DNA from: Tenrec ecaudatus
Taxonomy: Eukaryota; Chordata; Mammalia; Afrosoricida; Tenrecidae
DNA length: 64,000 nucleotides
Assembly (NCBI RefSeq): GCF_050624435.1
Contig: NC_134540.1
Location: forward strand, 100,655,739-100,719,738
Direction: 5' to 3'
The notes below the pieces were generated by a model that did no database searches, was not told where the DNA came from, and saw nothing but the letters and a program-made list of their open reading frames with translations. This document shows, in pieces, positions 60,126 through 64,000 of this stretch. How positions within the stretch are numbered: the first letter of the stretch is position 1; each line of letters begins with the position of its first letter. A program made the position numbers and the translations under genes.

Positions 60126-60128
<3 letters not shown>
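57835..60128 (+). mobile_element. L1 LINE, 5'-truncated, decayed ORF2 with 3' UTR
   Basis: ORF2 debris in order: an EGHYIMMKASIHQEDI endonuclease block (57925-57975), an INKTKSW-type block (58650-58680), a KKRERxxxH block near 58720, FDKVYPRIPEKY near 59355, and [15 protein letters not shown] near 59510-59555. The RT box FADD appears as VTDD at 59642-59653. From about 59700 it becomes a 3' UTR (ggaactcagactgaaatagg, aatcacaaccaaagtcacgg). The A-tail position is now a (TA)n tract. A deletion removes part of the region before 59100. Not active. The 131-codon minus frame at 59617-60012 is a shadow. Confidence 0.85.

Positions 60129-60192
<64 letters not shown>
60129..60192. repeat. (TA)n microsatellite
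   Basis: About 32 TA units at the 3' end of the L1, where the poly(A) tail would be. Confidence 0.97.
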
Positions 60193-60196
<4 letters not shown>

Positions 60197-60985
60197 CCAG
60201 AAAAAGTTCTAAACACTTGCTGTTATTTACAATATCTCCGGTAGGTGAAAGGGACGCAGATGCTGAGATTGGGGAGGAAGAGGGGGTGGAGGAGAAAAGG
60301 AAAAGGAAACATGTGAAGGAAATAGATTGAAAGGCAGAACCCGAGCCCCATATTAGCTTTAATAAAGTCAGTCATCTCTCCCTACGTCTTCCTAAGTGAA
60401 ACTAAAAGTACCTGCAAGAACATTAACATTCCTATAACAGCGATTACAATCATGGCGGCAGCCTCCAAATCCTAATCTCCTCCCGTGAGGTCTCAGACAC
60501 TGGAAGTCCACCGAAACAAAGCATCACATAATAAATATCTGCACAGTGTAACTGTTGGAACATATCATTCTCCTCAACGTCTTCATATATCATAGAGCCT
60601 TTATCAAGGTAGAGTTTGAATTTTGCCCAATTAATCCTCTGTTACCCTTATCATGGTAAATGAATGTGTCTACTCTCACAGACATTACCAAGAACAACAA
60701 GAAGCAGATTCGTCTTTCAGATACAAAGGCAAAGGAATATTTCAGAGAAGGCAAAATATTTGCAGTGAGTGCCTGCAATCAAATATCTATTACACACATT
60801 AATTGCTAAGTTGAGGGTAGTAAGTCATTAAAAACAAAATTTTAATTTTCTATACCGATACCAAAAAAAGTACTTTTAGAAAGTTTATAGATCAGTTAAT
60901 ACTTATAAAATATATATTTTAATATAGAATATTTTAAAAATGATTACATTATAGGTTTCCTAGTGTTACATGATTTATCTTTTCA
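60193..60985. other. No gene seen
   Basis: Unique-looking AT-rich DNA. Confidence 0.35.
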
Positions 60986-60989
60986 TCCT

Positions 60990-61262
60990 TTCATCCCCAA
61001 AGCGCATGTTGCTGTTGAGGTGCCGATCTGCAGCGATCCTACACACAATAGGACAAAACACCGTCCAGTCCTGCGCCGTCCTTACCATGGTGCCTGTGCT
61101 TCTGTCCAGGTTGTAACTGCTGTGTTAATCAGTCTCCTTGAGCGCCTTCCTCTGTTCCACTTCACCCCTCTACCCCTCCCGCCACTTAATCAAGCATGAT
61201 GTCCTTCTCCAGGGACGGGTTTCTCCTGACAATGTATCCCATAGGCTTGCCATCCAACCGAA
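60990..61262 (-). mobile_element. RTE LINE 3' fragment, minus strand
   Basis: On the plus strand aggacaaaacaccgtccagt, cctgcgccgtccttaccatg and agcatgatgtccttctccag, then ggacgggtttctcctgacaa, match the reversed RTE 3' end. These correspond to the C-terminal reading region 'LVRRDQSLEKDIMLGK'. Confidence 0.8.
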
Positions 61263-61700
61263 TGCACAATCAATTAGGTACTGAGTTCCTGAAATGTAGT
61301 CTGTGCTGGCCCAGAGAGTGTCAACCTGGTTGAGGAGTGGGAAGAGAGTTCAGAGTGTCACCTACAACGGCAACTGGTATGTAGAAAGGAACCACCAGTT
61401 GGAGGGTAAATGTAGAGGGTAAATCTGTTACCAGGTCTAGGGATCCATGCAAGGTGGAAATGTCAGACCACATGCAAATATCCACGAGAGAGTAAGCGTA
61501 GGAATGTGAAAGAAGGCAGAATACAGTCAGAGGACTGGAAATGTTGGGGGGCTGGAGGGGAAGGCAGGGGACTATGGCAGAAACACCCTCATATCAGGCG
61601 GCATGATTCCCTACGGTTCATGGGATTCATCCGGAGTTAAAAACACAGCACTACAGAAGAGAGTTTGATTGTTGCGTTAGTGTTCTTTAGCAAGAATTGA
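61263..61700. other. No gene seen
   Basis: Unclassified sequence. Confidence 0.3.
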
Positions 61701-61704
61701 AGGA

Positions 61705-61932
61705 GCCAGCATAGCATATGTGAAAGAGCGTAAATGAGTTTTAAACCAGACAGACCCAAGTTCAAATGCAATTCGGCAGGTTACCAGCTGTGTGGCCTTG
61801 TTCTGAGTATCATTCTTCCCATCTTTAAATGAGGATAATATCTTCCTCTTGGTGCTTTAGTGAAGATGAAATGAAATGAAAACTCATGAGGCATCTAAAA
61901 TGATATCTGACACCTTTGAGCACCCAAGAAAT
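61705..61932 (+). repeat. MIR SINE
   Basis: ccagacagacccaagttcaa, accagctgtgtggccttgtt, the 'cccatctttaaatgaggat' stretch and tgaagatgaaatgaaatgaa keep the MIR order over about 225 bases. Confidence 0.85.
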
Positions 61933-61934
61933 GT

Positions 61935-63234
61935 TGACTACCTGCCCCACCAGGATGCTAGACATGCTCTTGGCTGTATGTATTTTTATGAATACCAATT
62001 AATTATCCTTAAATAAGTTTTAGTCACGAAATGCTTCGTTAATCTTATTTTCTTTTAAAATTCTGCCTTACTTCAATACCTGATCCTAGCTCCATCCATA
62101 TCCATGGATTTCTCCAAAGAACCAGCTGTTTTCAACCAGGATGTTGGAGAACCACTCACAAGAATTCCCACCATTAGAATCTTCCATAAAAAGAAATTAC
62201 TTTCCTCACATTAGCATGCCTTGAAAACTCTTTATAAAAAAGAACCTTTCTCATCAACTAGTTTTCAATATTCACCCCCTGCCCAGTGCATGAAAGCTCG
62301 AGCTTGTGCTCATAAATGTCATAAAGAGAGACGATGAGTATGGACAAACGTTTTTGTTCAGCAAGCATTTATTGACTTCATACTATGTTCTTGATTGGGT
62401 TAATAGTTCATGACACAGCTTTGGAAAGGACAGAGATTGTGTCTGACCTCAGAAAGTTTATAGGTGACGTCTCTGGAAAGTTTATACCAGCTACATAATA
62501 AATAAACCTTAAAATCTTAGCAATTTAACAAAACAGGGATTCCTCATTTACAGTACATTCTGATGAGGAGCTGGTAGCTCTCCTTCGAGTGGTCATACGT
62601 GGATCCGATTTCCTACCACCTTTTGATACCATCGTCACCAACACATGGCCAGTAAGGTCTTCAAAGAAGGTAGCCCCACCTGGAAGTGGTTTACACTTCA
62701 CCCACGTCCCACTGGCTGCAATCCAATCACATGATCCAACCCAACTGCAAGGGAGAAGCCAGAAATGTAGTTTTCCTACATAGCCAAGAGGAAAATACAA
62801 AATAAATTGGAATTCAGTGAACACATAGAAATATCTCTAGCACATCTACGTTTTGCAGATAGTTGTATTGGATAAGTGAAAACAGACACATTCTTTTCTC
62901 CTAGCATTTTCTAAGATGACTCCAGTCTAACGATTAGTGACAAATATATGCATAAATAAGTGATTGGAGATAAATTTGATATGAGGTACTATAGAGGGTC
63001 TGACTCTGTAAACACTCAGCTGTTTGAAGAAAATAATTCAATGTGAAAGTAATTTGAAGAATGTGCTAACCGAGCTTAACCTTGAAGGATGAGATTAGTT
63101 TTGGTAAGGCAATACGCAAGGAAGTGGAACCCAGAAGAAGGAACTAGGTTTAAGAAAAAGAAACGTTCAAGTAATGAATGATTTAGGTGTCCCACCTTGT
63201 ATTTTGAAATAATCTATACGGACATCAAGTTGGA
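61935..63234. other. No gene recognised; possible ancient repeats
   Basis: 62355-62470 resembles the old block 'caagcatttattgagcacc', and 62640-62790 resembles another (cacatgatccaacccaactgc). Neither is secure. Confidence 0.3.
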
Positions 63235-64000
63235 GTTGCTGTTCGGGGGCATCCTGTTGATTCTGACTCACAGACACCGTGTGCACCAGAGCCAAACCCT
63301 GCCAGGCCCTGCAGCACCCTGACAAGCACTGCACCATCCTGCCAGGCCCTGCAGCACCCTGACAAGCACTGTGATGTTTGAGGCATCGCTGCAGTCATCG
63401 TGGCAGGTCATGCCACTGAGCCTCTGCTGAGACAGCATCTCCCCACCCACATGTTCAAGGAGTGTTCCAGCTGTACTTTTCCCAAGGCAGCTAAAAAAAC
63501 TCATTCTTCTAGCAGTCCATGATATTTTCATTATTATTTGTTAGACCATATTTCAAAGATATCAATCCTCCTCTTTATTCACTTTGCAGCTTTGGCATGA
63601 ATACAAGGTAGTTAGAAACACCACGGTATACCTTAGTCCTCGAGGTAAGAGTTTGCTTTATAACACCTTAGAGGTGTTTTGCAGCTGATCTGCCCAATAC
63701 AAGAAGCAATCGGATTTTTCTACTGCTACTTCCATGGATATTGAATATAGAATCACATAAAATAAAATCCCTGACAACCTCAGTCTTTTCGGTTAATCAT
63801 GATGATGCTTATTAGTTAGGTTGTGAGGATTTTTTCCCCTTCCTGTTAAGGGACAAGACCTACCGAAGGCTGTAGTCTTTGGTTTTGCCCCAGTGAATGT
63901 CTCCAGTCCCCTTCCCTTTTGGCAAACAAGGTTGTGTCATCTGCATAATGAGTTGCCCCCAATCCTGCTGCATTCTTCTTCATTTACCCTAGCGTGTCAG
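63235..64000 (-). mobile_element. RTE LINE fragment, minus strand, running off the window
   Basis: The 3' end is at the left (ctgttgattctgactcacag). The reverse-transcriptase box is at the right: minus-strand HYADDTTLFAKR with Y-A-D-D encoded at 63936-63947, intact here unlike in the other copies. The C-terminal block is interrupted by a 40-bp tandem duplication. The 5' part lies beyond base 64000. Confidence 0.85.
63299..63371. repeat. Two-copy 40-bp tandem duplication
   Basis: A 31-base core (63301-63331), starting gccaggccctgcagcaccct, recurs exactly at 63341-63371. It lies near the 3' end of an RTE fragment. Confidence 0.95.

Noticed and set aside
60097..60330. 77-codon ORF with an Ile-Tyr repeat
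   Set aside because: Translation of the (TA)n tract.
1..64000. CRISPR arrays, operons, bacterial ribosome binding sites, toxin genes
   Set aside because: The sequence is clearly mammalian repeat-rich nuclear DNA, and none of these structures was seen.

Overview
This is AT-rich, gene-poor mammalian DNA, best read as nuclear sequence of an afrotherian, most likely a tenrec such as Echinops. Three repeat types support this: about nineteen tRNA-derived SINEs of the AfroSINE type, eight or more fragments of an RTE-clade LINE whose 3' end resembles the AfroSINE 3' end, and one hAT MITE of the SPIN type (35002-35199). SPIN elements are known from tenrec but, to my knowledge, not from other afrotherians. 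All family names come from memory; no database was searched. I found no convincing host protein-coding gene, exon series, CpG island or intact RNA gene. The long ORFs are chance frames, microsatellite translations or decayed transposon protein.

Layout. 1-5 kb: unique sequence with a tRNA-Ile-like relic and an ancient repeat. 5-17 kb: RTE 3' fragments, an inverted AfroSINE pair, an ERV-L remnant on the minus strand (dUTPase frame and probable 3' LTR, 7.6-8.8 kb), and three copies of a poly(A)-tailed retroposon here called family B. 17-26 kb: an ancient LTR, a family A retroposon joined to RTE 5' sequence, an RTE with an inverted 5' segment, family D and C retroposons, an L1 endonuclease fragment and two oppositely oriented solo LTRs of one family. 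26-40 kb: MIR-like relics, a 96% identical AfroSINE pair, RTE and SINE fragments, the SPIN MITE and a CpG-rich AfroSINE. 40-43 kb: a family B cluster, including a roughly 2.1 kb long copy with a 154-codon ORF. 43-54 kb: RTE fragments, unique DNA, an (AT)n tract, SINEs and a D fragment. 54-60 kb: MER5-like hAT relics, a second family A chimera, a short B copy with target-site duplication, a probable ERV1-type LTR and a 3'-complete but decayed L1. 60-64 kb: (TA)n, RTE fragments on the minus strand and a MIR.

The most interesting material is the retroposon superfamily (A, B, C, D). Its members lack a visible reverse transcriptase, end in AATAAA-type signals plus poly(A), share an internal block, and show 13-17 bp target duplications where boundaries are clear. 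Both family A copies carry RTE 5' sequence upstream of the shared body, which suggests a chimeric non-autonomous element. The TSD-flanked SPIN copy is the clearest sign of horizontally acquired DNA. I saw no operon-like, defence or otherwise undescribed gene system.
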